DNA of 20,385 nucleotides. Origin: CBFGTV01 sp965652145 (lineage in GTDB: Bacteria; Bacillota; Clostridia; Peptostreptococcales; Natronincolaceae). The stretch is taken from positions 1 to 20,385 of the forward strand of contig CBFGTV010000062.1 of assembly GCA_965652145.1 (NCBI GenBank), given 5' to 3'. Of the stretch, positions 8,387 to 15,782 are shown one piece after another. Each line of letters opens with the position of its first letter. Position 1 is the first letter of the stretch. The notes beneath the pieces are model-generated. The model was given only the letters and a program-made list of their open reading frames with translations. It did no database searches and was not told the DNA's origin. Position numbers and translations under genes: made by a program.

Positions 8387-8413
8387 AAATGCACACCAAA
8401 GGAGAGGGAGATA

Positions 8414-9112
8414 ATGAGTTTGACGAACAAAAATAGACCTGTAGGTTTCTTTGGAAACCAAAATCTAAAGGAAAGTCGTTTTTTAGAATTTAATATTGAA
8501 GATTGGCTTAGAAAGACACTAATACAGGCTATTGCGTGTACCCTATTGTTTTTTGGCCTTCTTGGCATGAAGTATTTAGATAACACCTTAACCAATCGTT
8601 GGATAGAAGAGATATCATATATAACTAATAAGCCCTTTCACTTATCTGAGGGATTAAGTACGCTGAAGAATTGGGGTGAGGTGGCAAAAACCAAGGGAGA
8701 GGCAGTAATAGAAACGCTACAAATAGGGGGCTCGTTGGGATTTAATTTTTCCCAACCCATCAATGGCGATGTATTGGCTGGATTCCAGGAGGAAAATCCC
8801 ATTAACGGACAAATTTTAAAGGGTATTCTTTTTGAAGCCGACCCTGGTGAGCCGGTTTTTGCCAGTGAAGAGGGGGTAGTGGTGGAGATTAGCTCTAATC
8901 AAGCACTGGGGTACTATATGGTTATCAAGCACCGCGGGGAATTTATTTCAGTTTATAAATATTTAAATCAACCATTATTGGAAATAAACAGCAAGGTGGT
9001 CAAGGGGCAGGCCATTGCAGAAGCATCAGATAAACTATTATTTGAAATATGGGAGCGTAAGGAAGCTCAGGATCCAACCCAATTTATGGATTTTGGTAAA
9101 GTAAAGCTATAA
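8414..9112 (+). CDS. spoIVFA: SpoIVFA-like membrane protein with degenerate M23 domain
   Basis: A 232-residue protein with one membrane helix at about residues 36-52 (LIQAIACTLLFFGLLGM). Its C-terminal LytM/M23-like fold covers about 125-225 (GILFEADPGEPVFASEEGVVVEIS, then GYYMVIKHRG). The zinc ligands of active M23 peptidases are missing: no HxxxD near GILFEAD, and the usual HxH is replaced by KLLFEIWE. It cannot be an active zinc peptidase of that type. B. subtilis SpoIVFA has the same design: it anchors and inhibits the protease SpoIVFB in the outer forespore membrane and is itself cleaved. The stop overlaps the start of the adjacent M50 gene (TAATG), supporting a matched pair. ATG at 8414 with GGAGAGGGAG upstream. 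The functional assignment is inferred from context and fold. Confidence 0.8.
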   Translation: MSLTNKNRPVGFFGNQNLKESRFLEFNIEDWLRKTLIQAIACTLLFFGLLGMKYLDNTLTNRWIEEISYITNKPFHLSEGLSTLKNWGEVAKTKGEAVIETLQIGGSLGFNFSQPINGDVLAGFQEENPINGQILKGILFEADPGEPVFASEEGVVVEISSNQALGYYMVIKHRGEFISVYKYLNQPLLEINSKVVKGQAIAEASDKLLFEIWERKEAQDPTQFMDFGKVKL

Positions 9113-10032
9113 TGAATGTGGTTGAAAAAATGAGAAGCATAACCCTATTGGGCATAAAAGTAAAGATAAACCTGCTGTTAATACCGATTTTAGCCCTGAG
9201 TATATTGGGTGGCTACTATAAAGAGCTGTTAATTACCTTTCTATTGGTATTCATTCATGAGATGTCCCATTGTAGAGTCGCCCAATATTATCAAATACCA
9301 ATACAGGAAATTGAATTGTTTCCCTTTGGCGGGGTAGTAAAAACAGAAGAAAATTTAGGGGCCGAGCCCCTTAAGGAAATATTAATTGCCTTGGCGGGCC
9401 CCCTTAGCAACTTTATCATGTTAGCCATAGGCTATTTTTTAATGGCAATTCTCCCTCTGGAAGGCGATCTTATCAATATATTCTTGCTGGCCAATTTAAT
9501 TATGGGAGCCTTTAACCTGCTTCCCATATTGCCCTTAGACGGGGGCAGGGTATTAAGGGGGGTAATTAGCTATCATTGGGGCATTAAAAGGGCTACCAAC
9601 ATTACCATTATAATTGGCAAGACGTGTACCATCCTATTATTGTTTAAAGGCTTAATATTAACCCTGGAAGCTATAGAGAATCTTTACCTGCTATTATTAC
9701 CGATCTTTTTGTATGTTAGCCTCCACCAAGAGCGAAAAATGGTTATTTTCTTGTATTTTAAAGATGTTTTAAGGAAAAAGTCAAAGCTGGAAGAAAGGGG
9801 TATTATGAATAGTCGTTACTTAACTGTAATGGACAATGTTAATCTAAATAAAGTGCTTCATGAATTTTGTTCCGGTAAATATCACTTTGTTTCAGTAATC
9901 AATAAAGAAGGAAGATTTATAGGCACCCTGACAGAAACCGAGGTATTGGAGGCCCTTGGCCGACATGGCAATCATATGACCATAGGTACCTTAATAAATA
10001 TTACAAAAAATCAAGAAGAAAGTCAGCAATAA
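9112..10032 (+). CDS. spoIVFB: SpoIVFB-like M50 intramembrane metalloprotease with CBS domain
   Basis: Site-2-protease family zinc protease, predicted to cleave pro-sigma-K in the mother cell. The 306 residues have several membrane helices. The zinc motif is H49-E50-M-S-H53 and the third ligand is D143 in LPLDGGRVL. These match B. subtilis SpoIVFB H43, H47 and D137 at a constant offset of six, so the enzyme looks active. Residues ~220-300 form a CBS-type domain (VNLNKVLHEF... FVSVINKEGRFIGTLTETEVLEAL), the region reported to bind ATP and the substrate in SpoIVFB. It starts at ATG 9112 overlapping the upstream stop, implying translational coupling. Related M50 CBS proteins exist outside sporulation, but the SpoIVFA-like partner makes this the best call. 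Confidence 0.85.
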   Translation: MNVVEKMRSITLLGIKVKINLLLIPILALSILGGYYKELLITFLLVFIHEMSHCRVAQYYQIPIQEIELFPFGGVVKTEENLGAEPLKEILIALAGPLSNFIMLAIGYFLMAILPLEGDLINIFLLANLIMGAFNLLPILPLDGGRVLRGVISYHWGIKRATNITIIIGKTCTILLLFKGLILTLEAIENLYLLLLPIFLYVSLHQERKMVIFLYFKDVLRKKSKLEERGIMNSRYLTVMDNVNLNKVLHEFCSGKYHFVSVINKEGRFIGTLTETEVLEALGRHGNHMTIGTLINITKNQEESQQ

Positions 10033-10035
10033 ATA

Positions 10036-10064
10036 TTTTCAAACTATTTATGTTATCATATACT
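10036..10064 (+). promoter_or_regulatory. Candidate promoter for the radical SAM/DUF2344/rng unit
   Basis: TTTTCA (10036-10041) and TATACT (10059-10064) are spaced by 17 bp, with four and five matches of six to the vegetative consensus. It lies in the 82-bp gap after the spoIVFB-like gene and would let the housekeeping genes downstream escape sporulation control. No terminator is seen before it. Confidence 0.4.
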
Positions 10065-10114
10065 TATAAGAGGTCTAATGAAAACAAAGGTGAAATTTGA
10101 ATGGAGGATCACAA

Positions 10115-11953
10115 ATGAATCGAGTTGAAATATACGATCTGTTATTTAAGGTTGAAAAGCCTGCACGATATTTGGGAAACGAACTAAACAGTATCCACAA
10201 AGAGGTAGCTGGGGATACTGTTCGTTTTGCTTTTTGCTTTCCTGATATCTATGAAATTGGTATGAGCCATTTAGGCATGCAGATCATTTACCATTTGTTA
10301 AATAAAGAGAATTATGTCTACTGTGAAAGGGTATTTGCCCCTGCCGTAGATATGGAAGCAGAAATGAGAAAGCATCAGATTCCCCTTTTTGGTTTAGAGA
10401 GCCGTGAACCCATTAAAAATTTCGATTTTATTGGCTTTACGCTTCAATATGAATTAAGCTATACGAATATATTAAATATGCTTGATCTAGCCGGTATTAA
10501 AATCCTTTCTCGAGATCGCAGTGAAACAGACCCCTTGGTAATTGTAGGCGGCCCCTGTAGCTATAACCCAGAGCCCCTTGCAGACTTTGTTGATATTGTC
10601 ATATTGGGAGAGGCTGAGGAGGTTTTACCGGAGATTATGGAAATATACTATCAAATGAAGCAGTCCAATTATTGTAAAAAAAGCTTCCTTGAAAAAATTG
10701 CTGCTTTACAGGGTGTTTACATACCTGCATTTTATGCTGTGGAGTATGAGGAAACAGGGGAAATCAGCCGATTTTACCCGATCAATGAAAATGCCCCTGC
10801 AAAGGTAAAAAAACGTATCGTCAAGGATTTAAACCAGGCCTTTTACCCCGAAGAGCTTATTGTACCTTACTTGAATGTAGTCCATGATCGGGTGATGCTG
10901 GAGGTTTTCAGGGGGTGTACCAGGGGATGCCGATTCTGCCAGGCTGGAATTATCTATCGTCCAGTTAGAGAAAAGGGCTTTGATCGACTGCAGGATTTAG
11001 CTCAGAAGCTACTGGCCAGCACAGGCTATGAGGAAATCTCTCTTTCTTCCCTAAGCACCAGCGATTATTCTGAGCTTGAAAGGCTGGTCAGACATTTAAT
11101 AGATCAGTACTCCGATGACAAAATAGGTATTTCCTTGCCCTCCCTTAGACTCGATAACTTTACCTTTGAATTAATTCAAGAGATACAAAAGGTTAGAAAA
11201 ACTGGTTTAACCTTTGCTCCAGAGGCAGGAACCCAAAGATTAAGGGATGTAATTAATAAGGGACTAACTGCTGATGATCTAATTAAGGCCACTGAAAAGG
11301 CCTTTTCATTAGGGTGGACCAGTGTCAAGCTCTACTTTATGATCGGCCTGCCGACAGAAACCCTTGATGATCTGGATGGTATTCAGCAATTGGCCTATCA
11401 GGTATTGGATGTTTACTATCAGACTGATAAAGAAAAACGAGGAAAGGGTGTTAATATCACCGTAAGTGCCTCAACCTTTGTGCCAAAGCCCTTTACGCCC
11501 TTTCAGTGGGAGCCCCAGGATTCCCTGGAGGAAATCCATCATAAGCAAAGACATTTGGTGGATAAACTGAAACGAAAAAATATCACCTTTAATTATCACG
11601 ATTCAAAAACCAGTATGCTGGAGGGGGTCTTTGCCCGGGGCGATCGCAGGCTATCTAAGGTATTGGCCCAGGCCCTGGAGGCTGGCTGTAAATTCGATGG
11701 CTGGGGAGAGCATTTCAGCTTTACCCGATGGATGGAGGTCTTTGAAAGCTGTGGTATTGACCCTGCCTTTTACGCCAATCGAAGGAGAGCTTTTGATGAG
11801 ATTTTGCCCTGGGATCACATCGATGTGGGGGTGACTAAGTCCTTTTTAATAAGAGAAAATGACAAAGCCAAGGCAGCTCAATTAACGGTCGATTGCAGGA
11901 GTCACTGTTCGGGCTGTGGCATAAATCAAGGGTTAATAGGAGGAATCTGCTAA
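10115..11953 (+). CDS. TIGR03960-type radical SAM protein with B12-binding-like N-terminus
   Basis: Radical S-adenosylmethionine enzyme of unknown reaction. The 612 residues begin with an N-terminal B12-binding-like region (FCFPDIYEIGMSHLGMQII; VIVGGPCSYNPEPLADFVDIV). The radical SAM core follows, with cluster motif C268-x3-C272-x2-C275 (RGCTRGCRFCQAG). The C-terminus has a second cysteine set, CRSHCSGCG. This is the family annotated TIGR03960, which in clostridia almost always precedes a DUF2344 protein, as here. In some genomes the two are fused, implying one functional unit. The start is ATG 10115, six bases after GGAGGA (10103-10108). A TTG at 10097 would begin before that ribosome site and is rejected. 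A tRNA or RNA modification role has been suggested for relatives, but nothing here proves it. Confidence 0.9.
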   Translation: MNRVEIYDLLFKVEKPARYLGNELNSIHKEVAGDTVRFAFCFPDIYEIGMSHLGMQIIYHLLNKENYVYCERVFAPAVDMEAEMRKHQIPLFGLESREPIKNFDFIGFTLQYELSYTNILNMLDLAGIKILSRDRSETDPLVIVGGPCSYNPEPLADFVDIVILGEAEEVLPEIMEIYYQMKQSNYCKKSFLEKIAALQGVYIPAFYAVEYEETGEISRFYPINENAPAKVKKRIVKDLNQAFYPEELIVPYLNVVHDRVMLEVFRGCTRGCRFCQAGIIYRPVREKGFDRLQDLAQKLLASTGYEEISLSSLSTSDYSELERLVRHLIDQYSDDKIGISLPSLRLDNFTFELIQEIQKVRKTGLTFAPEAGTQRLRDVINKGLTADDLIKATEKAFSLGWTSVKLYFMIGLPTETLDDLDGIQQLAYQVLDVYYQTDKEKRGKGVNITVSASTFVPKPFTPFQWEPQDSLEEIHHKQRHLVDKLKRKNITFNYHDSKTSMLEGVFARGDRRLSKVLAQALEAGCKFDGWGEHFSFTRWMEVFESCGIDPAFYANRRRAFDEILPWDHIDVGVTKSFLIRENDKAKAAQLTVDCRSHCSGCGINQGLIGGIC

Positions 11954-12678
11954 TGGTGAAGATACGCTGTCAATTTAGTAAAACAGGTGATCTGATTTTC
12001 ATTTCTCATCTGGATTTAGTCAGATTATTTGAAAGGGCCATGAGACGCAGTAAGCTTCCAATATCCTACAGTCAAGGCTTTAATCCACACCCCATTATGG
12101 CCTTTGCCACTGCATTGGGAGTGGGTGTATCCAGTGATGCTGAATATGTAGATTTACAATTGGAAAAGGAAATTGATCCAAAGGAATTTACAGATCAATT
12201 GAATGCCGTGATGCCGCCAGGGCTAAGAATGTTAAAATGCAAATATATTGAACCCTCTGCTGAGTCACTAATGGCTATATTAAAGCGTTCCATCTATTTA
12301 ATCAGGGTGCAGCTAACTGCTGAGATGGATCAACAAACTTTTGAGGAAAGGCTAAATAATTTTCTAGCGCTGGATTCCATCATAGAAGTAAAGGAGAAAA
12401 AGAAAAAGGGAAAGCATCGAAGAAGAGCGGAAAATACATTGCAGGAAATCAATATACGGAATTGGATTCATGAAGCTACACTTTTTTCGCTAACTAGCAA
12501 AGAATTAATTATTAGAGCCAATTTATCGACCGGTAGTGTTGGAAATCTAAAGCCTGAGGTTCTAATGGCCAAGCTGAAGGAATTATGTGAGATACCAATA
12601 GACTTAGAGACCATACGGATTAATCGCCTGGCATTATTAAAGGAAGAAGCCGGTCAGTTTATTCCCTTAATGGATTAA
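11953..12678 (+). CDS. DUF2344 / TIGR03936-family protein, partner of the radical SAM protein
   Basis: A 241-residue protein of unknown function (MVKIRCQFSKTGDLIFISHLDLVRLFERAMRR; then YSQGFNPHPIMAFATALGVGVSSDAEYVDLQ), characteristic of DUF2344. The stop of the radical SAM gene overlaps its ATG (TAATG). The ribosome site AGGAGG lies at 11938-11943, nine bases upstream, inside the upstream gene. The frame stays open further upstream to 11893, but the extra residues are out-of-frame radical SAM sequence and not family-like. A lysine-rich stretch (KEKKKKGKHRRR, about residues 150-161) interrupts the middle and could contact RNA; that is inference. Overlap and family-wide pairing suggest the two proteins act together. 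Confidence 0.88.
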   Translation: MVKIRCQFSKTGDLIFISHLDLVRLFERAMRRSKLPISYSQGFNPHPIMAFATALGVGVSSDAEYVDLQLEKEIDPKEFTDQLNAVMPPGLRMLKCKYIEPSAESLMAILKRSIYLIRVQLTAEMDQQTFEERLNNFLALDSIIEVKEKKKKGKHRRRAENTLQEINIRNWIHEATLFSLTSKELIIRANLSTGSVGNLKPEVLMAKLKELCEIPIDLETIRINRLALLKEEAGQFIPLMD

Positions 12679-12704
12679 AAGCATAGAAGTTGGGAGTTGG
12701 GTTT

Positions 12705-14204
12705 ATGAATCGAATAGTAGTAGATGTGGGAATCACGGAAACAAGATTGGCCTTTCTGGAGGAAGACGAGCTGGTGGAGTTATATATCGAGAGAAAGAAC
12801 CAGAAACGACTGGTGGGAAATATCTACAAGGGGCGTGTAACCAATGTGCTTCCGGGGATGCAGGCTGCCTTTGTCGATATTGGTCTGGAAAAAAACAGCT
12901 TTCTTTATGTGAAGGACGCCATTCCCCAGGATTCGTCAACTGAGGTCAATGAAGTATCAATTAAGGAGGTCCTTAAGGCTGGTCAAGAAATTATGGTCCA
13001 GGTAATTAAAGAACCCATTGGCTCTAAGGGAGCCAGAGTTACCACCCATATTACCCTTCCGGGCCGATATTTAGTTTTGATGCCTGATACGGACTATGTA
13101 GGAATTTCCAGAAGAATTGGTGATGAAAAGGAACGGGAGCGGTTAAAAAAAGAAATTGAAGAGATTAAGCCTGGTAAAATGGGCGTCATTGTCCGCACTG
13201 TGGCTGGGGGGAAGACCAAGGAAGATTTTAAGGATGATATTAAGTTTTTACTGAGGCTGTGGCAGAAGATAGAGAAGGATAAAAAACTGGGCTTTGCTCC
13301 AAGGCTAATTTATAAAGATTTTGACCTGATCAATCGAACCATACGGGATGTATTTAATCAAGATATTGATCAGTTTATTATCAATGATCAAGAGGAATAC
13401 CATCGATCAATGGAACTGGTTGAACTGATTTCTCCTCTCCTTAAGGAGCGCCTTGTCTATACCGATGATATAGACATATTTGAGGAGTTTCAAATTGAGG
13501 GGCAAATCACAAAGGGAATCTCCAGAAAAATATGGCTAAAAAGCGGTGGCTATATTATTATTGATACCACCGAGGCGTTGACAGTGATAGATGTTAATAC
13601 CGGCAAATATGTGGGCAGTATAGATCTAGAGGATACGGTTTTTAAGACCAATGCAGAGGCTGCTGTGGAAATTGCCAAGCAGTTAAGGCTTAGGGATATA
13701 GGTGGAATCATTATTGTAGATTTTATTGATATGACCAGCGAAGCTGATGGTTTGGAAATCATGAAGATGTTGGAAAAGTCCTTAAGTAAAGACAGAACTA
13801 AAACCAAAATATTGGGGATGACTCAATTGGGCTTGGTGGAGATCACCCGAAAAAAGGTAAGGCAAAGGCTTGATTTTCAATTGTTAAAGAAATGTGACTG
13901 TTGTGAGGGTACCGGTAAGGTATTATCAGAATATATGATGCTTCAAAAAATCGAAAAGCAGCTGAAAAGAATAAAAGCCCATACCAGTTGTGAGGGGGTT
14001 ATCTTTGAGATCCACCCCCTGGCCCTTAAGGCTTTACAGGAAGAAAAGCTTCTGCTGGAGGAAATCGAAAGGCAAACTGAAATCAAACTATATTTTTTGC
14101 CAAATGAAAAAATGCATATCAATGAATTAAATAGAAAAATTATGGGCAGTATCAAAATAATAGAGGAGCATTTACGGTCGGTCAATAATAATATAAAGGC
14201 TTGA
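12705..14204 (+). CDS. rng: Ribonuclease G / RNase E-family endoribonuclease
   Basis: Single-strand-specific endoribonuclease of the RNase E/G family, acting in rRNA maturation and mRNA decay. At 499 residues it is the short G form, lacking the RNase E scaffold tail. Visible parts: an N-terminal RNase-H-like start (RIVVDVGITETRLAFLE); an S1 domain from about residue 35 (LVGNIYKGRVTNVLPGMQAAFVDIG); the DNase-I-like catalytic region with metal-binding D296 (VIDVNTGKYVG) and D339 (IIIVDFIDM); and the zinc-link cysteines C397 and C400 (CDCCEGTG). ATG 12705 is preceded by GGGAG at 12692-12696. An upstream TTG at 12690 sits before that site and is rejected. rplU follows, a frequent arrangement in clostridia. 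The stop codon lies inside a predicted promoter -35. Confidence 0.95.
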   Translation: MNRIVVDVGITETRLAFLEEDELVELYIERKNQKRLVGNIYKGRVTNVLPGMQAAFVDIGLEKNSFLYVKDAIPQDSSTEVNEVSIKEVLKAGQEIMVQVIKEPIGSKGARVTTHITLPGRYLVLMPDTDYVGISRRIGDEKERERLKKEIEEIKPGKMGVIVRTVAGGKTKEDFKDDIKFLLRLWQKIEKDKKLGFAPRLIYKDFDLINRTIRDVFNQDIDQFIINDQEEYHRSMELVELISPLLKERLVYTDDIDIFEEFQIEGQITKGISRKIWLKSGGYIIIDTTEALTVIDVNTGKYVGSIDLEDTVFKTNAEAAVEIAKQLRLRDIGGIIIVDFIDMTSEADGLEIMKMLEKSLSKDRTKTKILGMTQLGLVEITRKKVRQRLDFQLLKKCDCCEGTGKVLSEYMMLQKIEKQLKRIKAHTSCEGVIFEIHPLALKALQEEKLLLEEIERQTEIKLYFLPNEKMHINELNRKIMGSIKIIEEHLRSVNNNIKA

Positions 14205-14229
14205 CAACAACAGATTACTGTGATAACAT
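14201..14229 (+). promoter_or_regulatory. Promoter for rplU-prp-rpmA overlapping the rng stop codon
   Basis: A perfect -35 TTGACA (14201-14206) overlaps the rng stop TGA (14202-14204). TAACAT (14224-14229) lies 17 bp downstream as a four-of-six -10. Transcription would begin near 14236, almost exactly where the L21 leader fold begins, which supports the assignment. Confidence 0.55.
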
Positions 14230-14235
14230 ATATTT

Positions 14236-14308
14236 CTGTAGGTAGCCGCACGGATCGGGTTTTAAAACGTAAGTACCTGGTATTCGGCGAGACTGGGTTG
14301 AGGAGGTG
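14236..14308 (+). ncRNA. Ribosomal protein L21 leader RNA (autoregulatory 5' UTR)
   Basis: The 5' UTR of rplU resembles the L21 leader family of Firmicutes. AGGTA (14240-14244) can pair with TACCT (14274-14278). GCCG (14245-14248) can pair with CGGC (14285-14288), which would cross the first helix or replace it. Conserved-looking single-stranded segments and the GAGGAGGTG ribosome site (14300-14308) follow. Such leaders are thought to bind ribosomal protein L21 and repress translation of the operon. Recognition is by sequence appearance and position, not a covariance search. Confidence 0.7.
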
Positions 14309-14314
14309 TAATAA

Positions 14315-14626
14315 ATGTACGCAATTATTGAAACTGGTGGTAAGCAATACAGAGTTCAAGAAGGTGACACATTATTTGTTGAAAAGCTGGATGCAGCTGA
14401 AGGTGATGTAGTTACAATTGACAGTGTGTTGGCAGTATCTAAGGATGGTAATGTAACCTTCGGTACTCCTGTTGTTGCAGGAGCAAAGGTTGAGGCTAAG
14501 GTTTTAGCCCAAGGAAAGGCAAAGAAAGTTATTGTCTTCAAGTATAAGCCAAAGAAAGATTTTAGAAAAAAGCAAGGTCATAGACAGCCATACACAAAAT
14601 TAGTCATTGAAAAAATCAATGCTTAG
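14315..14626 (+). CDS. rplU: 50S ribosomal protein L21
   Basis: Large-subunit ribosomal protein, 103 residues, the standard length. It begins MYAIIETGGKQYRVQEGD, a diagnostic L21 N-terminus, and ends with the basic 23S-binding region KVIVFKYKPKKDFRKKQGHRQPYTKLVIEKI. ATG at 14315 sits seven bases after the GAGGAGG ribosome site. First gene of the conserved rplU-prp-rpmA trio and probably the autoregulator of its own leader. Confidence 0.98.
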   Translation: MYAIIETGGKQYRVQEGDTLFVEKLDAAEGDVVTIDSVLAVSKDGNVTFGTPVVAGAKVEAKVLAQGKAKKVIVFKYKPKKDFRKKQGHRQPYTKLVIEKINA

Positions 14627-14635
14627 GTTGGAACA

Positions 14636-14968
14636 ATGATAGATGTATTGATTGAACGAAATCATCAGGGTACCATTATAAGGTATGAGATTTCAGGTCA
14701 TGCCAATGCTGCAGATCATGGTGAGGACATCGTATGTGCTGCCATATCGGTGCTAAGTCAGACTACGCTGTTGGCACTACATGAGATTGTAAAGATTGAA
14801 ACGAACTATCAGGTTCGGTCTGGGTTTTTATCCTGCGAACTGCCTAAAATGATGAGCCAGGAGCAGCGGCAGCAGACAGAGCTGCTATTGGAAACTATGA
14901 TATTAGGCATAAGGAATTTAATGATAAGCTATTCTGAATATATATCGCTTCATGACAAGGAGGTGTAA
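14636..14968 (+). CDS. prp: Prp, cysteine protease that processes L27 (YsxB family)
   Basis: Ribosomal-processing cysteine protease that removes the N-terminal extension of L27 in Firmicutes, a step essential in Staphylococcus aureus. The 110 residues contain the family motif SGHANAADHGEDIVCAAIS with catalytic H22 and C34, the same numbers as in the characterised S. aureus enzyme. ATG at 14636, nine bases after the rplU stop, with only a weak ribosome site (TAGGTTGG), so translation may be coupled. Its substrate L27 is encoded immediately downstream and carries the expected cleavage site. Confidence 0.95.
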   Translation: MIDVLIERNHQGTIIRYEISGHANAADHGEDIVCAAISVLSQTTLLALHEIVKIETNYQVRSGFLSCELPKMMSQEQRQQTELLLETMILGIRNLMISYSEYISLHDKEV

Positions 14969-14971
14969 GTC

Positions 14972-15259
14972 ATGTTATTTATCATGGATCTTCAGCTATT
15001 TGCCAGTAAAAAAGGGGTAGGTAGTTCTAAGAACGGCCGTGACAGTATTGCCAAAAGACTAGGAGTTAAAAGAGCCGATGGTCAATTTGTCAGTGCTGGC
15101 AACATTATCGTAAGACAAAGAGGAACTAAAATCCATCCAGGAAGTAACGTGGGAAGAGGTAGTGATGATACCCTTTTTGCAATGATTGATGGAGTGGTTA
15201 AGTTTGAAAGAAAAGGAAAAGATAGAAAGCAAGTAAGTATCTACCCTAGAGAGGCTTAA
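14972..15259 (+). CDS. rpmA: 50S ribosomal protein L27 with Prp-cleavable N-terminal extension
   Basis: Large-subunit protein whose mature N-terminus reaches the peptidyl-transferase centre. The 95 residues start MLFIMDLQLFASKKGVGSS. The LQLFA segment just before SKKG matches the Prp recognition motif, so cleavage after A11 would give mature SKKGVGSSKNGRDS. ATG 14972 is eight bases after GGAGG (14959-14963). The in-frame ATG at 14984 would leave a truncated extension at poor spacing. The Prp-L27 pair argues strongly for a Firmicute. Two tandem terminators follow, whereas obgE is the common next gene. Confidence 0.98.
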   Translation: MLFIMDLQLFASKKGVGSSKNGRDSIAKRLGVKRADGQFVSAGNIIVRQRGTKIHPGSNVGRGSDDTLFAMIDGVVKFERKGKDRKQVSIYPREA

Positions 15260-15271
15260 TCGTGTTTTGTT

Positions 15272-15300
15272 AAACCGCCAATTTGATTGGCGGTTTTTTT
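15272..15300 (+). terminator. Rho-independent terminator after rpmA (first of two)
   Basis: Perfect 11-bp inverted repeat AAACCGCCAAT (15272-15282) / ATTGGCGGTTT (15286-15296) with a three-base loop, running into seven T residues at 15294-15300. Ends the ribosomal protein operon 12 bp after its stop codon. Confidence 0.92.
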
Positions 15301-15312
15301 ATGATTTTTTAT

Positions 15313-15339
15313 AACACCAACTCAGTTGGTGTTTTTTTT
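15313..15339 (+). terminator. Second, tandem Rho-independent terminator
   Basis: AACACCAAC (15313-15321) / GTTGGTGTT (15325-15333) with loop TCA and an eight-T tail (15332-15339). It lies 16 bp beyond the first terminator and has a different stem sequence, so it is not a simple duplication. The pair insulates the downstream operon. The stem could also serve transcripts from the other strand. Confidence 0.85.
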
Positions 15340-15497
15340 ATAATTTATAGGAAAGTCAAACTTAATAAATTGAATAATAGAGAACGTATAGAGATTTGGT
15401 CTAATCTTAAGGAAGTTATTGCTTTGACCTCTTTTTTTTAACAAAAAACCATTATTTTTATAAAATTGGGAAATAAGTTCAAAAAAAATCGTTACAA

Positions 15498-15514
15498 GCA
15501 ATTGCAAAATTTGC
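15498..15514. promoter_or_regulatory. Two overlapping palindromes across the -35 (possible operator)
   Basis: GCAATTGC (15498-15505) and GCAAAATTTGC (15504-15514) are both perfect palindromes sharing two bases. They cover the -35 hexamer and part of the spacer of the promoter at 15502-15530. A dimeric regulator could bind here, but short AT-rich palindromes also arise by chance. Confidence 0.35.
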
Positions 15515-15530
15515 TAGTATTTGTTATAAT
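15502..15530 (+). promoter_or_regulatory. Extended -10 promoter for the kinase/CpaB/CpaE/CpaF operon
   Basis: TTGCAA (15502-15507) is followed after exactly 17 bp by a perfect TATAAT (15525-15530), with an extended -10 TG at 15522-15523. Initiation near 15537 would leave a 5' UTR of about 245 nt. This is the best vegetative-type promoter in the gap. Confidence 0.6.
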
Positions 15531-15542
15531 TTGTTTTAATGA

Positions 15543-15573
15543 GACTTTAGACCTATATTATAAGGCTACAGTC
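15543..15573 (+). other. Imperfect hairpin at the start of the long leader
   Basis: GACT-TAG-CC can pair with GG-CTA-AGTC, with one mismatch and one bulge, across 15543-15573 around an A/T loop. It starts a few bases after the predicted transcription start. An eight-T run follows at 15598-15605 but is too far away for a standard terminator. It may be a 5' stabilising or attenuation element, or chance. Confidence 0.3.
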
Positions 15574-15782
15574 CTAGTAAAAATGTGAATTTCTATATTT
15601 TTTTTGCCTGATGTGTAACAACTGCATGAATACAAAAATTAAATAGATTAATTTTATATACTATTATAAAAAATTATATAGTTAATTATTTAATTAAATT
15701 AAGTATTAAAGTTACAAAGACTATATTTTCAAAAATGCTTAATTGTTTAAATATAATTTTATTTAGAAATAAGGTGACATAA

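Larger units (their letters stand above)
15340..15782. other. AT-rich non-coding region before the kinase operon
   Basis: This 443-bp stretch has no credible gene. Short open frames on the minus strand (15322-15507 and 15686-15868) are AT-driven and lack ribosome sites. It holds several A and T runs, one good promoter with overlapping palindromes, and a leader with a possible hairpin; the last ~170 bp are almost pure A/T. I see no match to the c-di-GMP riboswitch consensus, no tRNA and no long repeats. Confidence 0.7.

Noticed and set aside
8223..8413. Small gene or riboswitch in the mgsA downstream gap
   Set aside because: The G-rich segment followed by T residues is better explained as a terminator. 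The minus-strand frames here are AT-driven and lack start signals.
10097..10114. TTG start for the radical SAM gene
   Set aside because: It lies before the ribosome site GGAGGA, which is well placed for ATG 10115.
11893..11952. N-terminal extension of the DUF2344 gene into the radical SAM gene
   Set aside because: The extra residues are out-of-frame radical SAM coding sequence. AGGAGG at 11938-11943 sets the start at 11953.
13943..14359. Minus-strand open frame across the end of rng, the L21 leader and the start of rplU
   Set aside because: It is antisense to two firm genes and a structured leader, with no recognisable protein.
14220..14411. Small plus-strand open frame over the L21 leader
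   Set aside because: It reads through the leader structure and the rplU start in another frame and has no ribosome site.
15537..15782. c-di-GMP riboswitch in the leader of the kinase operon
   Set aside because: Such riboswitches control pili in clostridia, so I looked, but the conserved core segments of the class I element are not present and the leader is nearly all A/T.
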